Origin: Roseovarius halotolerans
Lineage (GTDB): Bacteria > Pseudomonadota > Alphaproteobacteria > Rhodobacterales > Rhodobacteraceae
Length of the DNA: 64,000 nucleotides
NCBI RefSeq assembly: GCF_900172255.1
Contig: NZ_FWFU01000005.1
Location: 42,859 to 106,858, forward strand
Direction of reading: 5' to 3'
Position 1 is the stretch's first letter. Each line of letters opens with the position of its first letter. The position numbers and the translations under genes are program-made. Positions 27,753 through 36,907 of the stretch are shown in pieces. Below the pieces are notes generated by a model, which saw nothing but the letters and a program-made list of their open reading frames with translations, had not been told where the DNA came from and made no database searches.

Positions 27753-28933
27753 AGCCGCTTGAAGGTATCCGCGTGTTGGACCTGACTCGCGTGCTGGCAG
27801 GGCCATATTGCACCGCGCTGCTGGCCGACCTCGGCGCCGAGATCATCAAGCTCGAGCCGCCGCGCGGCGACGATTACCGCCATATCGGCCCCTTCAACGA
27901 GGGGGAAAGCGCGCTGTTCACCCTCAACAACCGGGGCAAGAAGAGCATCGCCCTGAACCTGAAGGACCCCGAGGGCCTGCGGCTGGCGCGCGCCATCGCG
28001 GCGGGCTGCGACGTGGTGGTCGAGAATTTCCGACCCGGCGTGGCGGAAAAGATCGGGCTGGGGCCTGAAAGGCTGCGCGGTGATCATCCGGGGCTGGTCT
28101 ATTGCTCGATCTCGGGTTTCGGGCAGACCGGGCCGTTTCGCGACCTGCCCGCCTATGACCTTGTGGTGCAGGCGATGTCGGGGCTGATGGCGGCCACCGG
28201 CGAAGAGGGTGGCGCGCCGCTGAAGACCGGGGAATCGATCGCCGACCTGATGGGCGGCCTGTTCGGATCCTGGGCGATCATGGCGGCGCTGGTGCAAAAG
28301 GCGCGCAGCGGACAGGGCGCGACGCTGGACGTGGCGATGTATGACGCGCTGTTTTCGCTGCTGACCACCAGCCATGCGCAGTATCTTTACGGTGGCGAGA
28401 CACCGCAGCGCGTGGGCAACCGGCATCCGCTGTCGACCCCGTTCGGCTGCTTCGCAACACAGGACGGGCAGGTGGTGATCGCCGTGCTGACGCCCGCGCA
28501 ATTCGCGCGCCTTGCCGAGCTGATCGGGCAGCCGGACCTGCCGCAGGATTCTCGCTTTGCCACGGACGAGGCGCGCACCACCCATGAGCCCGAGCTGAAA
28601 GCGATGATCGAAGGCTGGAGCCGCGCAAGATCGACCGAAGCGGCGATGACGGCCCTGGCCGAGGCACAGCTGCCGAGCGCGCCGATCTGGGATATCGCGC
28701 AGGCCAGCGCCAGCGAACATGCGCAGAGCCGCGAGCTGATCGCCCATCTGCCCCATGACGTGCTGGGACACGCCGCCGTGGTGGCGCAGCCGGTGCGCTT
28801 TGACGACGAGAAGCCCGCCGCGCGCGTATCGGCCCCCGGACTGGGCGCGGATGGCGAAAGCATCCTGCGCGACCTGTGCGGTGTCGATGCCGCTGAACTG
28901 GATGACCTGAGAAAAGCGGGAGTGCTGACATGA
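27749..28933 (+). CDS. Class III CoA-transferase (CaiB/BaiF family) embedded in hut operon
   Basis: Moves CoA between an acyl-CoA and a free acid. The 394-residue protein begins [20 protein letters not shown], has [11 protein letters not shown], and carries the likely catalytic aspartate D166 in [13 protein letters not shown]. It overlaps hutG and the acyl-CoA dehydrogenase gene by 4 bp each, so all three are tightly coupled. CoA-thioester enzymes are not part of the textbook hut pathway. I infer an extra acid entering this pathway, for example imidazolepropionate. Succinyl-CoA:glutarate CoA-transferase is an alternative. Confidence 0.9.
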   Translation: [394 protein letters not shown]

Positions 28934-30075
28934 GCGGGCTGTTTCACATGCTCAGCGAGGAAGAGCGGCTGTTTTGCGACATGCTGGAGCGGATCGTCGC
29001 CGAGCGGATCGCCCCGAAAGCGGCCGAGACCGATGAAACCGGCGCTTTCGTTCATGCGCAGATCGAGGTGCTGGCCGAAGCCGGTCTGCTGGGCGCGAAC
29101 CTGCCCGAGGCGCATGGCGGCGCCGGCATTTCGGCGCAGGCGCTGTTGCGGGCGGTCGAGATCGTGGCCGGTGGCTGTGGCTCGACGGTATCGGCGCTGA
29201 CGGCGCATTACCTGGCGACGGATTCGATCCTGATCGGTGGCAGCGACGCGCAGCGCGCCGCGATCCTGCCGAAGGCCGCCACGGGCGAGATGCTGGGCGC
29301 CTTCGCGCTGACCGAGCCGACCGCCGGAAGCGACCCCGCCGACATGAAGACCCGCGCGCGGCGCACGGATGGCGGATGGCACCTCAAGGGCACGAAATGC
29401 TTCATCTCGAATGGCGGGATCGCGGATTTCGTCGTGGTCTATGCGGTGAGCGATCCCGAGGCCGGGCATCGGGGTATCTCGGCCTTTGTGGTTCCGAAGG
29501 GCACGCCGGGGTTCGAGCCAGGCGCGCCCGAGCGGACGATGGGCCTCAAGGGCGGGCATGTGTTCACGCTCAATATCGATTGCGAACTGCCCGAAGATGC
29601 GCTTCTGGGCGAGGCTGGACAGGGCTTCAAGACGGCAATGAAGGTGCTGGACAATGGCCGCGTCGAGGTGGCCGCGCAATGTATCGGCATGGCGCAGGCG
29701 GCGCTGGATGCCGCCAGCGATTACGCGAAGGGGCGGGTGATCGGCGGCGAGGCGCTGAGCGACAAGCAGGGCATCCGCTGGATGCTGGCCGACATGGCGC
29801 TGGAGCTGCAATCGGCGCGGCTGATGGCGCTGGAAGCGGCGCGGCAGCGCGAGCTGGGCGAGCGGTTTTCGGATGCGGCGGCGATGGCCAAGCTGAAGGC
29901 CTCCGAGGCCGCCGACATGGTCGCCGACACCGCGCTGCAGATTCACGGCGGCTATGGCTATACCCGCGATTTCCCCATCGAACGGCTGACGCGCGATCTG
30001 CGGATCATGCGCATCTACGAAGGCTCGTCCGAAATTCAACGCAACATCATTGCCGGCCATCTGCTGGCCCATTGA
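28930..30075 (+). CDS. Acyl-CoA dehydrogenase embedded in hut operon
   Basis: FAD enzyme that introduces a 2,3-double bond into an acyl-CoA. The 381-residue protein has [17 protein letters not shown] and the C-terminal [16 protein letters not shown]. The catalytic glutamate is E364 in [14 protein letters not shown], the short/medium-chain arrangement. It lacks the YEGTHDIH motif of glutaryl-CoA dehydrogenase, which argues against a glutarate role. It starts in the CoA-transferase stop and ends 13 bp before hutU. Confidence 0.92.
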
Positions 30076-30088
30076 GGGAGGACCAAAC

Positions 30089-31756
30089 ATGACCGATCCC
30101 CGTCACAACACGCGTGATATCTATCCCGATACCGGCGCCGAAATCAGCGCCAAGCACTGGGTCACCGAGGCCCCGATGCGGATGCTGATGAACAACCTGC
30201 ACCCGGATGTGGCCGAGAACCCCCATGAGCTGGTGGTCTATGGCGGCATCGGACGCGCCGCGCGCACATGGGAGGATTTCGACCGCATCGTCGGCGCATT
30301 GAAGGGGCTGGAAGAGGACGAGACCCTTTTGGTGCAGTCGGGCAAGCCGGTGGGCGTGTTTCGCACCCACAAGGACGCGCCGCGCGTCCTGATCGCCAAT
30401 TCCAACCTGGTGCCGCATTGGGCCAACTGGGACCATTTCAGCGAGCTCGATAAGAAGGGTTTGATGATGTATGGCCAGATGACCGCCGGGTCCTGGATCT
30501 ATATCGGCAGCCAGGGCATCGTGCAGGGCACCTACGAGACATTCGTCGAGGCCGGGCGCCAGCATTACGACGGCGACCTGACGGGCCGCTGGATCCTGAC
30601 CGGGGGCCTGGGTGGCATGGGCGGAGCGCAGCCGCTGGCGGCGGTGATGGCCGGGGCCTGCTGCCTGGCCGTGGAATGCGACGAAAGCCGCGCCGAGTTC
30701 CGCAAGCGCACGCGTTATGTGGACGAGATCACCAGCGATCTGGACGAGGCCCTGGAAATGATCGAGCGCTGGACCAGCGCGGGCGAGGCCAAATCCGTGG
30801 CGCTGATCGGCAATGCAGCCGATGTCTTTCCCGAACTGGTCAGGCGCGGCGTGCGCCCCGATATCGTCACCGACCAGACCAGCGCCCATGACCCGGTGCA
30901 TGGCTATCTGCCGCAGGGCTGGACCGTGGCCGAATGGCGCGCGCGTCAGGAAACCGAACCCAAGGCCGTGGAAAAGGCCGCCCGCGCGAGCATGCGGGTG
31001 CAGGTGCAGGCGATGGTCGATTTCTGGAACGCAGGTGTGCCGACGCTGGATTACGGCAACAATATCAGGCAGGTGGCGCAGGACGAGGGGATGGAGGACG
31101 CATTCGCCTTTCCCGGCTTCGTGCCCGCCTATATCCGCCCGCTCTTTTGCCGCGGGATCGGGCCGTTCCGCTGGTGCGCGCTGTCGGGCGACCCCGAGGA
31201 CATCTACAAGACCGACGCCAAGGTCAAGGAACTGATCGACGACCCGCATCTGCATAACTGGCTGGACATGGCGCGCGAGCGCATCGCCTTTCAGGGGCTT
31301 CCGGCGCGGATCTGCTGGGTGGGGCTGGGCCTGCGCCACAAGCTGGGGCTGGCCTTCAACGAGATGGTGCGCAACGGCGAACTCTCGGCCCCCGTGGTGA
31401 TCGGGCGCGACCACCTGGATTCGGGCTCGGTCGCATCGCCCAACCGCGAGACCGAGGGCATGAAGGACGGCAGCGACGCCGTGAGCGACTGGCCGCTGCT
31501 GAACGCGCTTCTGAACACCGCCAGCGGCGCGACCTGGGTCAGCCTGCATCACGGCGGCGGCGTTGGCATGGGGTTCAGCCAGCATTCCGGCATGGTGATC
31601 TGTTGCGATGGCACCGAAGACGCCGACCGCCGCATCGAACGCGTTCTGTGGAACGACCCGGCCACCGGCGTCATGCGCCATGCCGATGCGGGCTATGACA
31701 TCGCGCTGGATTGCGCGCGCGAACACGGCCTGAACCTGCCGGGCATCCTCAAGTGA
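30089..31756 (+). CDS. hutU: Urocanate hydratase (urocanase)
   Basis: NAD-dependent hydration of urocanate to imidazolone propionate. The 555-residue protein has [21 protein letters not shown], the [13 protein letters not shown] nucleotide loop, and [19 protein letters not shown] with the conserved active-site cysteine region. The [16 protein letters not shown] segment is near the end. Start 30089 follows GGGAGG. It is unusual that it stands last, behind two CoA-metabolising genes, rather than next to hutH. Confidence 0.97.
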   Translation: MTDPRHNTRDIYPDTGAEISAKHWVTEAPMRMLMNNLHPDVAENPHELVVYGGIGRAARTWEDFDRIVGALKGLEEDETLLVQSGKPVGVFRTHKDAPRVLIANSNLVPHWANWDHFSELDKKGLMMYGQMTAGSWIYIGSQGIVQGTYETFVEAGRQHYDGDLTGRWILTGGLGGMGGAQPLAAVMAGACCLAVECDESRAEFRKRTRYVDEITSDLDEALEMIERWTSAGEAKSVALIGNAADVFPELVRRGVRPDIVTDQTSAHDPVHGYLPQGWTVAEWRARQETEPKAVEKAARASMRVQVQAMVDFWNAGVPTLDYGNNIRQVAQDEGMEDAFAFPGFVPAYIRPLFCRGIGPFRWCALSGDPEDIYKTDAKVKELIDDPHLHNWLDMARERIAFQGLPARICWVGLGLRHKLGLAFNEMVRNGELSAPVVIGRDHLDSGSVASPNRETEGMKDGSDAVSDWPLLNALLNTASGATWVSLHHGGGVGMGFSQHSGMVICCDGTEDADRRIERVLWNDPATGVMRHADAGYDIALDCAREHGLNLPGILK

Positions 31757-32202
31757 GCCTCCTGCGCTTCATCGAAGCGCAGGCGCGCGTCTGGCCCCGG
31801 CCGCTGGAGGAAATCCGCGCAGGGCGCAAGGACAGCCACTGGATGTGGTTCGTCTTTGCGCAGCTGCGCGGGCTGGGGCGCTCGGCGACGGCGCAGAAAT
31901 ACGGGATCGCGGACCTTGCAGAGGCGCGCGCCTTTCTGGCCGATCCAATTCTTGGCCCGCGCCTGCAAGACATTTCGCAGGCGATGCTGGCCCATGCGGG
32001 CCGCGACCCCGAGGCCATTCTTGGCCCGACGGATGCGCTCAAGCTTCGCTCATCCATGACGCTTTTCGAGGCAGCTGGCGGCGGGCAGGTCTTTGGCGAG
32101 GTGCTGGAGGCGTTCCATGATGGGCAACGCTGCCCGATCACTCTTGACTTGCTCGAGGCCAACAGCAGAAATCCGGCTGAAGAACCGGGAACGACAAAAT
32201 GA
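31753..32202 (+). CDS. DUF1810 family protein
   Basis: A 149-residue soluble protein starting with GTG overlapping the hutU stop (GTGA). It has the family pattern [20 protein letters not shown] and [11 protein letters not shown]. The molecular role of DUF1810 proteins (YbiA-neighbour fold type) is not established. Its position as the last gene coupled to hutU may be coincidental, since the family occurs in many contexts. Confidence 0.85.
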   Translation: MSLLRFIEAQARVWPRPLEEIRAGRKDSHWMWFVFAQLRGLGRSATAQKYGIADLAEARAFLADPILGPRLQDISQAMLAHAGRDPEAILGPTDALKLRSSMTLFEAAGGGQVFGEVLEAFHDGQRCPITLDLLEANSRNPAEEPGTTK

Positions 32203-32232
32203 ACAACCCTATCAAATCAAGGAGGTACTGAC

Positions 32233-33318
32233 ATGAAAAGACGTGACTTCATCAAGGCCGGCACGATCGGCGCGGCGGCAAGCACGCTGGCCGCACCCGC
32301 CGTGGCGCAGGACATCACCCAATGGACGATGGTCACCGCATGGCCCAAGAATCTGCCGGGGCCGGGCGTTGCCGCGCAGACCCTTGCGGACCGGATCACC
32401 ACCCTGTCGGGTGGCCGGCTGGAGGTGAAACTCCATGCGGCGGGCGAGATCGTGCCCGGACCGGGCGTGTTCGATGCCGTGGCCGAAGGCACCGCGCATA
32501 TCTATCACGCGGTTCCCGCCTATTGGGGCTCGAAATCCAAGGGCATCCTGCTGTTCGGTTCCCAGCCCTTCGGCCTGCGCGCCGATGAACAGGTCGGCTG
32601 GATGGTGCATGGCGGCGGCCAGGAACTCTATGACGAGATGTATGGCCGTTTCGGCATCAAGCCGTTCCTGTGCGGCAATTCCGGGCCGCAATGGTTCGGC
32701 TGGTTCCGCAACGAGATCAACTCGGTCGACGATCTCAAGGGGCTGAAATACCGCACCACGGGCCTTGCCTCGGAAATGTGTGCACGGATCGGCATGGCGG
32801 TGCAGGCGATGTCCGGCCCGGCGATGTTCCAGGCGCTGCAATCGGGCGCATTGGATGCGGGCGAGTTCATCGGCCCCTGGACGGATTCCGCGCTCGGGTT
32901 CCACCAGCTGGCCAAGAACTATTACTGGCCCGGCGTCGGCGAGCCCTCGTCGGCCGAGGAATGCGGCGTCAATGCCGATGCGTGGAACGCCCTGCCAGAC
33001 GACCTGAAGAGCGTCGTGAGCACCGCTTGCGCCAGCCTCTATAACGACGTGTGGACCGAGTACGAGACCAAGCACGCCCTTGCCTTCAAGGAGCTTGTCG
33101 ACAACGAAGGCGTCATCCCCCGCAAGCTGCCCGACGAGGTGGTGATGGCGATGGGCGATGCCGCCGCCGACGTGATCGAAGAGCTGCGCGGCGACAGCGA
33201 CGAGCTGGTCGGGCGTATCACCGAGAGCTTCCTGGCCTATCGCGACTCGGTCGGTGCCTATATGACCTATGCGGATAACGGGCATATGAACGCCCGCGCC
33301 AAGGTGCTGGGTTACTGA
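32233..33318 (+). CDS. TRAP transporter periplasmic binding protein (DctP type)
   Basis: Periplasmic receptor for an organic acid importer. The 361-residue protein has a twin-arginine type signal (MKRRDFIKAGTIG, cleavage after AVAQ near 26). The DctP fold follows, with TLADRITTLSGGRLEV and the central FRNEINSVDDLKGLKYRTTG, where the conserved arginine near RTTG contacts substrate carboxylates. Tat-exported DctP proteins include those for 2-oxo acids and mannitol-like compounds. The position 30 bp after the hut operon makes a histidine- or urocanate-related acid possible but unproven. Confidence 0.92.
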   Translation: MKRRDFIKAGTIGAAASTLAAPAVAQDITQWTMVTAWPKNLPGPGVAAQTLADRITTLSGGRLEVKLHAAGEIVPGPGVFDAVAEGTAHIYHAVPAYWGSKSKGILLFGSQPFGLRADEQVGWMVHGGGQELYDEMYGRFGIKPFLCGNSGPQWFGWFRNEINSVDDLKGLKYRTTGLASEMCARIGMAVQAMSGPAMFQALQSGALDAGEFIGPWTDSALGFHQLAKNYYWPGVGEPSSAEECGVNADAWNALPDDLKSVVSTACASLYNDVWTEYETKHALAFKELVDNEGVIPRKLPDEVVMAMGDAAADVIEELRGDSDELVGRITESFLAYRDSVGAYMTYADNGHMNARAKVLGY

Positions 33319-33328
33319 CGGAGCCACA

Positions 33329-33360
33329 GGCCCGGCGCGCAGGACCATGCGCGCCGGGCC
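33329..33360 (+). terminator. Strong intercistronic hairpin between dctP and dctQ
   Basis: Perfect 12-bp GC-rich stem (33329-33340 with 33349-33360) with an 8-nt loop, starting 10 bp after the dctP stop and lacking a T-run. It likely protects or partly terminates the dctP message, so that the binding protein exceeds the permease. Confidence 0.75.
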
Positions 33361-33408
33361 GCATCGGCCGCAGGGCGGCCACAACACGCATGAGGGTGAG
33401 GGCTGCTG

Positions 33409-33915
33409 ATGGAACGCTGGGCCGACCGGCTGGACATGGTGAACCGCGGAGTCGGGCGCACGGTGCGCTGGCTGGCCATCTTGATGGTGCTGGTGCAGTT
33501 CGCCATCGTTCTGATGCGCTATGTCTATGGATTCAGTTCAATCGCGGTGAATGAAAGCGTGCTTTACATGCATGCGACGCTGTTCATGCTGGGCGCGGGC
33601 TATACCCTGCTGGTGGACGACCATGTGCGCGTCGACATCTTCCAGGCACGCGCCAGCGCACGCGGCAAGGCCTGGATCGACGTGATCGGTCACGCGGTGC
33701 TGCTTGTGCCTTCGATTCTGGCGCTGCTTTACTGGTCCTGGCCGTCGGTTCGCAACGCCTGGGCGATCCATGAAGGCGCGATTTCGGTGGGCGGCATCCC
33801 GGCAGTCTTCCTTCTCAAGACCCTGATCCCGGCGTTCTGCATCCTGTTGATCGTGCAGTCGCTGGCCTGCTTCCTGCGCAACCTTCTGAGGCTTCAAGAG
33901 GGGCGCACGGCATGA
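33409..33915 (+). CDS. TRAP transporter small permease (DctQ type)
   Basis: Small membrane subunit of the TRAP importer. The 168-residue protein has four predicted membrane spans (about 20-40, 50-70, 90-110 and 130-155). It has the family pattern NESVLYMHATLFMLGAGYTL. It starts 90 bp after dctP, behind a strong hairpin, and overlaps the DctM start by ATGA. Confidence 0.9.
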   Translation: MERWADRLDMVNRGVGRTVRWLAILMVLVQFAIVLMRYVYGFSSIAVNESVLYMHATLFMLGAGYTLLVDDHVRVDIFQARASARGKAWIDVIGHAVLLVPSILALLYWSWPSVRNAWAIHEGAISVGGIPAVFLLKTLIPAFCILLIVQSLACFLRNLLRLQEGRTA

Positions 33916-35468
33916 TCATCGCTGAATACCTTGACCTTCTGATGTTCGCCGCACTGATGGGCGCGATCCTGTCCGGCTTCCCGGTGTCCTTTGCCATTTC
34001 CGGCACCGCCATCCTGTTTGCCTATCTGGGATGGGCCAGCGGCGCGATGAACATCAACCTGCTGGGCGCGCTGGGACAACGGGTGTTCGGCGTATTGACC
34101 AACGAGGTGCTGATCGCGATCCCGCTTTTCGTGACGATGGGCGTGATCCTTGAACGCTCGCGCATCGCCGAGGACCTGCTCGACACGATGGGCCGCACTT
34201 TCGGACAGTTGCGCGGCGGGCTCGGGATATCGGTGATCCTGGTGGGGGCGCTGCTGGCGGCATCGACCGGGATCGTCGGCGCCACGGTGATCGCCATGGG
34301 CATGATTGCGCTGCCGACCATGCTGCGCACCGGATACGATCCGCGACTGGCCTCGGGGCTGGTCTGCACCGCCGGAACGCTGGGGCAGATCATCCCGCCC
34401 TCGACCCTTCTGATCATCCTGAGCGACGTGATGTCGAGCGCCTATCAGCAGGCGCAATACGAACAGGGCAAGTTTTCCGTCGAGACCATATCGGTCGGCC
34501 AGATCTTTGCCGGCGCGCTGGTGCCGGGGCTGACGCTGGTGGCGATCTATATCCTCTACGTTCTGGCGCGCGGCGTGATCCGCCCGCAGGACATGCCTCC
34601 CGCGCCCGCATCCGAAGGCCGCCCCGGCCTTGGCGAGGTGGGACGCGCGATCCTGCCCCCCGTGGGGCTGATCATCGCGGTGCTGGGCGCGATCCTGAGC
34701 GGCATCGCCACCCCGACCGAAGCGGCCTCGGTAGGCGCGATCGGCGCGATCCTGATGGCAGGCGCGCGCCAGGGCGTGAGCCCGCGCCTGATCGGCGCCG
34801 GTGTCGCGGCGCTGCTGATCCTGGCCTTTGCCGCCGGTCTGGCGCCGGTGCGCCTGCAACGCAGCGACGCGGGCACGGGAGCCTGGGCGCTGGGTGCCGT
34901 TTACGGAGTTCTGGCGCTGGTCGGCATGGCGGCCATTCTGGCGTCACTGCGCCGCCTGGGACAGCGCGATGTTCTGGCCGGGGCGGTCACCAGCACGATG
35001 ACCGTGACCGCGATGATCTTTGCCACGATCCTGATGGCCAGCGTATTTTCGCTGGTTTTCGTCGGGCTGGGCGGCGAAGAGCGCGTGGAACACATCCTTG
35101 AATCCATGCCCGGCGGGCCGACCGGGGCGCTGATCTTCGCGATGGCAATGATCTTCGTTCTGGGCTTTTTTCTGGATTTCGTCGAGATCACCGTGATCCT
35201 GCTGCCGCTGATCGCTCCGGTGCTGATCCTGATGGGGCATGATCCGGTCTGGCTGGCGATCCTGATCGCGATCAACCTGCAGACCAGCTTCCTGACGCCG
35301 CCTTTCGGGTTCTCGCTGTTCTACCTGCGCGGCGCCGCCCCGCCCGAGATCACCACCGGGCAGATTTATCAGGGTGTCGCGCCGTTCATCCTGTTGCAGA
35401 TTGTGGCCATCGCCGTGATCTGGGCCGTGCCCGCGCTGGCGACGTGGCTGCCCGGCGTGGTGTTCTGA
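33912..35468 (+). CDS. TRAP transporter large permease (DctM type, enlarged)
   Basis: Na+-coupled elevator subunit of the importer. At 518 residues it is longer than the usual roughly 430. The N-terminal half (GVILERSRIAEDLLD, GTLGQIIPPSTLLIILSD) and the C-terminal half (FFLDFVEITVILLPLIAPV, TSFLTPPFGFSLFYLRG) are canonical. The extra length lies in the middle (about 275-365), with two or three added hydrophobic segments. Such extended DctM proteins occur with Tat-type DctP partners. It is coupled to DctQ by ATGA. Confidence 0.92.
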   Translation: MIIAEYLDLLMFAALMGAILSGFPVSFAISGTAILFAYLGWASGAMNINLLGALGQRVFGVLTNEVLIAIPLFVTMGVILERSRIAEDLLDTMGRTFGQLRGGLGISVILVGALLAASTGIVGATVIAMGMIALPTMLRTGYDPRLASGLVCTAGTLGQIIPPSTLLIILSDVMSSAYQQAQYEQGKFSVETISVGQIFAGALVPGLTLVAIYILYVLARGVIRPQDMPPAPASEGRPGLGEVGRAILPPVGLIIAVLGAILSGIATPTEAASVGAIGAILMAGARQGVSPRLIGAGVAALLILAFAAGLAPVRLQRSDAGTGAWALGAVYGVLALVGMAAILASLRRLGQRDVLAGAVTSTMTVTAMIFATILMASVFSLVFVGLGGEERVEHILESMPGGPTGALIFAMAMIFVLGFFLDFVEITVILLPLIAPVLILMGHDPVWLAILIAINLQTSFLTPPFGFSLFYLRGAAPPEITTGQIYQGVAPFILLQIVAIAVIWAVPALATWLPGVVF

Positions 35469-35483
35469 ACCCGCCGGACGGTC

Positions 35484-35508
35484 GGCGCGGCCCGCGCAGG
35501 GCCGCGCC
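35484..35508. terminator. Bidirectional hairpin between DctM gene and binding-protein gene
   Basis: Perfect 10-bp GC stem (35484-35493 with 35499-35508) with a 5-nt loop. It lies in the 49-bp gap between the convergent DctM gene (+) and the orphan binding-protein gene (-). There is no clear T-run on either side. Confidence 0.6.
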
Positions 35509-35517
35509 AAAGCAGCG

Positions 35518-36807
35518 TCAAAGCGGCTGCGTGGTGTAGTCGACCTCGTCGGGATAGAACGTGTCCTCGATCGAGGTAGTATGCACCTTGACCAGGTTGC
35601 CCTTTTCCAGCCGCGTGATGTGCTGCTGGCCGAACACCTGGTGGGTCTTGCCGTTGAATACCTTGGGACCTTGCGGGTATTCCCTGGAATGGGGCAGATC
35701 GGTCATCGCCTCGATGGCCTCGATCAGCGCGGGGCGGTCGCCCGGCCCCTGATAGCCTGCGGCCTCCATCCCGGCCTTGACCACGTGAAGCGTCTCCCAG
35801 CAGCCGAACATATGGCCATACGTGGACACATCCGTCGGATCGCTGACCGACGCGCCGCGATCATCAACACCCACCTGCTCGCGGTAAAACGTCTCGAATT
35901 CGGTCTGGTCGGGCTGGCGGTGGCGCGGCATCCCTTCCCAGAAGTGGCTGCCTTCCAGGAATTCGAGGCCGGGGCTGTCGATGGCGACCGCCTCGAGACT
36001 GTCGATGAAGCCGAACAGCTGCGGCGCGGAGGGGCCGAAGAACTCGCCCATTTCCTTGACGAAGGTCAGCACGCCGGGGCCGACCATGACGTGATAGATC
36101 ACCTCGGTCTCGCGCGGGATCTTGGGGAAATAGCGGGTAAAGGACGTTTCCGTCGGCGGTATCGCCAGCTTGGCCACCACCTCGCCGCCATGCGCCTCGA
36201 TTGCCTGCGAAAAGAAATCCCGGTGATCGTGGCCGAAGGCATAATCGGGGAAGATCATCGTGACCTTCTTGCCAAGGTTCTCGGCCACGAAGGGCGCCAT
36301 CGACAACACCTGGCTTTTGACATCGGTGATGCCCGGCTGAAGCGTGTAGCGGTTGAGACTGCCCGAAGCGACGTGATGCCCTTCGGACACCACGAAATAG
36401 GGCAGTTTCAGTTCCCCCGCGCGCGGCGCGGAGCCCGTGACCACATGGCTGAACAGCGTCCCGAAGGCGATGTCGCATCCATGCTGGTTGGCGAATTTCT
36501 CGACCACTTCGGCGCCGCGCTTGGGATCGGTGCCGTCATCCTCGGCGATGATCTCGATGGGGCGGCCATTGATGCCGCCGGCCTCGTTGATCAGCCGGGT
36601 GGCCGCCTGGGTCGTGCGGTCATACCAGCGCCCGTAGGCGGCGCCGATGCCGGTGCGGTGCACCTGAAAACCGATACGGATCGGTTCGCTGCTTTGCGCA
36701 TGGGTATAGCGCGCCCAGAGCGGCAGGCTGGCCGCCCCGGCGACACCGCCCGCAAGGGTCTTGAGCGCGGCGCGGCGCGTGCTGCCTTTGGTGGTCTTGG
36801 TCGTCAT
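35518..36807 (-). CDS. Orphan ABC-type periplasmic binding protein (urea/amide/branched-chain type)
   Basis: A 429-residue family 1 type I receptor. It has an N-terminal twin-arginine-like signal (STRRAALKTLAGG, ending THAQ near 38), then EPIRIGFQVHRTGIGAAYGRW, AEDDGTDPKRGAEVVEKF and YAFGHDHRDFF. This resembles urea/short-chain amide receptors. The start at 36807 follows GGAGAG; an open extension upstream is not signal-like. No ABC permease or ATPase gene adjoins it. The only same-strand neighbour, 100 bp upstream, is a polytopic membrane protein. Confidence 0.87.
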   Translation of the reverse strand: MTTKTTKGSTRRAALKTLAGGVAGAASLPLWARYTHAQSSEPIRIGFQVHRTGIGAAYGRWYDRTTQAATRLINEAGGINGRPIEIIAEDDGTDPKRGAEVVEKFANQHGCDIAFGTLFSHVVTGSAPRAGELKLPYFVVSEGHHVASGSLNRYTLQPGITDVKSQVLSMAPFVAENLGKKVTMIFPDYAFGHDHRDFFSQAIEAHGGEVVAKLAIPPTETSFTRYFPKIPRETEVIYHVMVGPGVLTFVKEMGEFFGPSAPQLFGFIDSLEAVAIDSPGLEFLEGSHFWEGMPRHRQPDQTEFETFYREQVGVDDRGASVSDPTDVSTYGHMFGCWETLHVVKAGMEAAGYQGPGDRPALIEAIEAMTDLPHSREYPQGPKVFNGKTHQVFGQQHITRLEKGNLVKVHTTSIEDTFYPDEVDYTTQPL

Positions 36808-36907
36808 GCCTTTGTCTCTCCCGGTTTTGGGGCCTGCCGACCCGCCGAGGCCCCGTTGGCGCGGAGTCTGCGAAGCGGGACGGTGAATGTCCAGACCCTG
36901 AGACGGC

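Noticed and set aside
28930..30075. Glutaryl-CoA dehydrogenase
   Set aside because: The catalytic region reads [10 protein letters not shown] rather than the YEGTHDIH pattern of glutaryl-CoA dehydrogenase, so a general short/medium-chain type is more likely.
28387..30090. Long open frame (567 codons) antisense to the CoA-transferase and acyl-CoA dehydrogenase
   Set aside because: It has no recognisable motif and overlaps two intact, motif-bearing genes.
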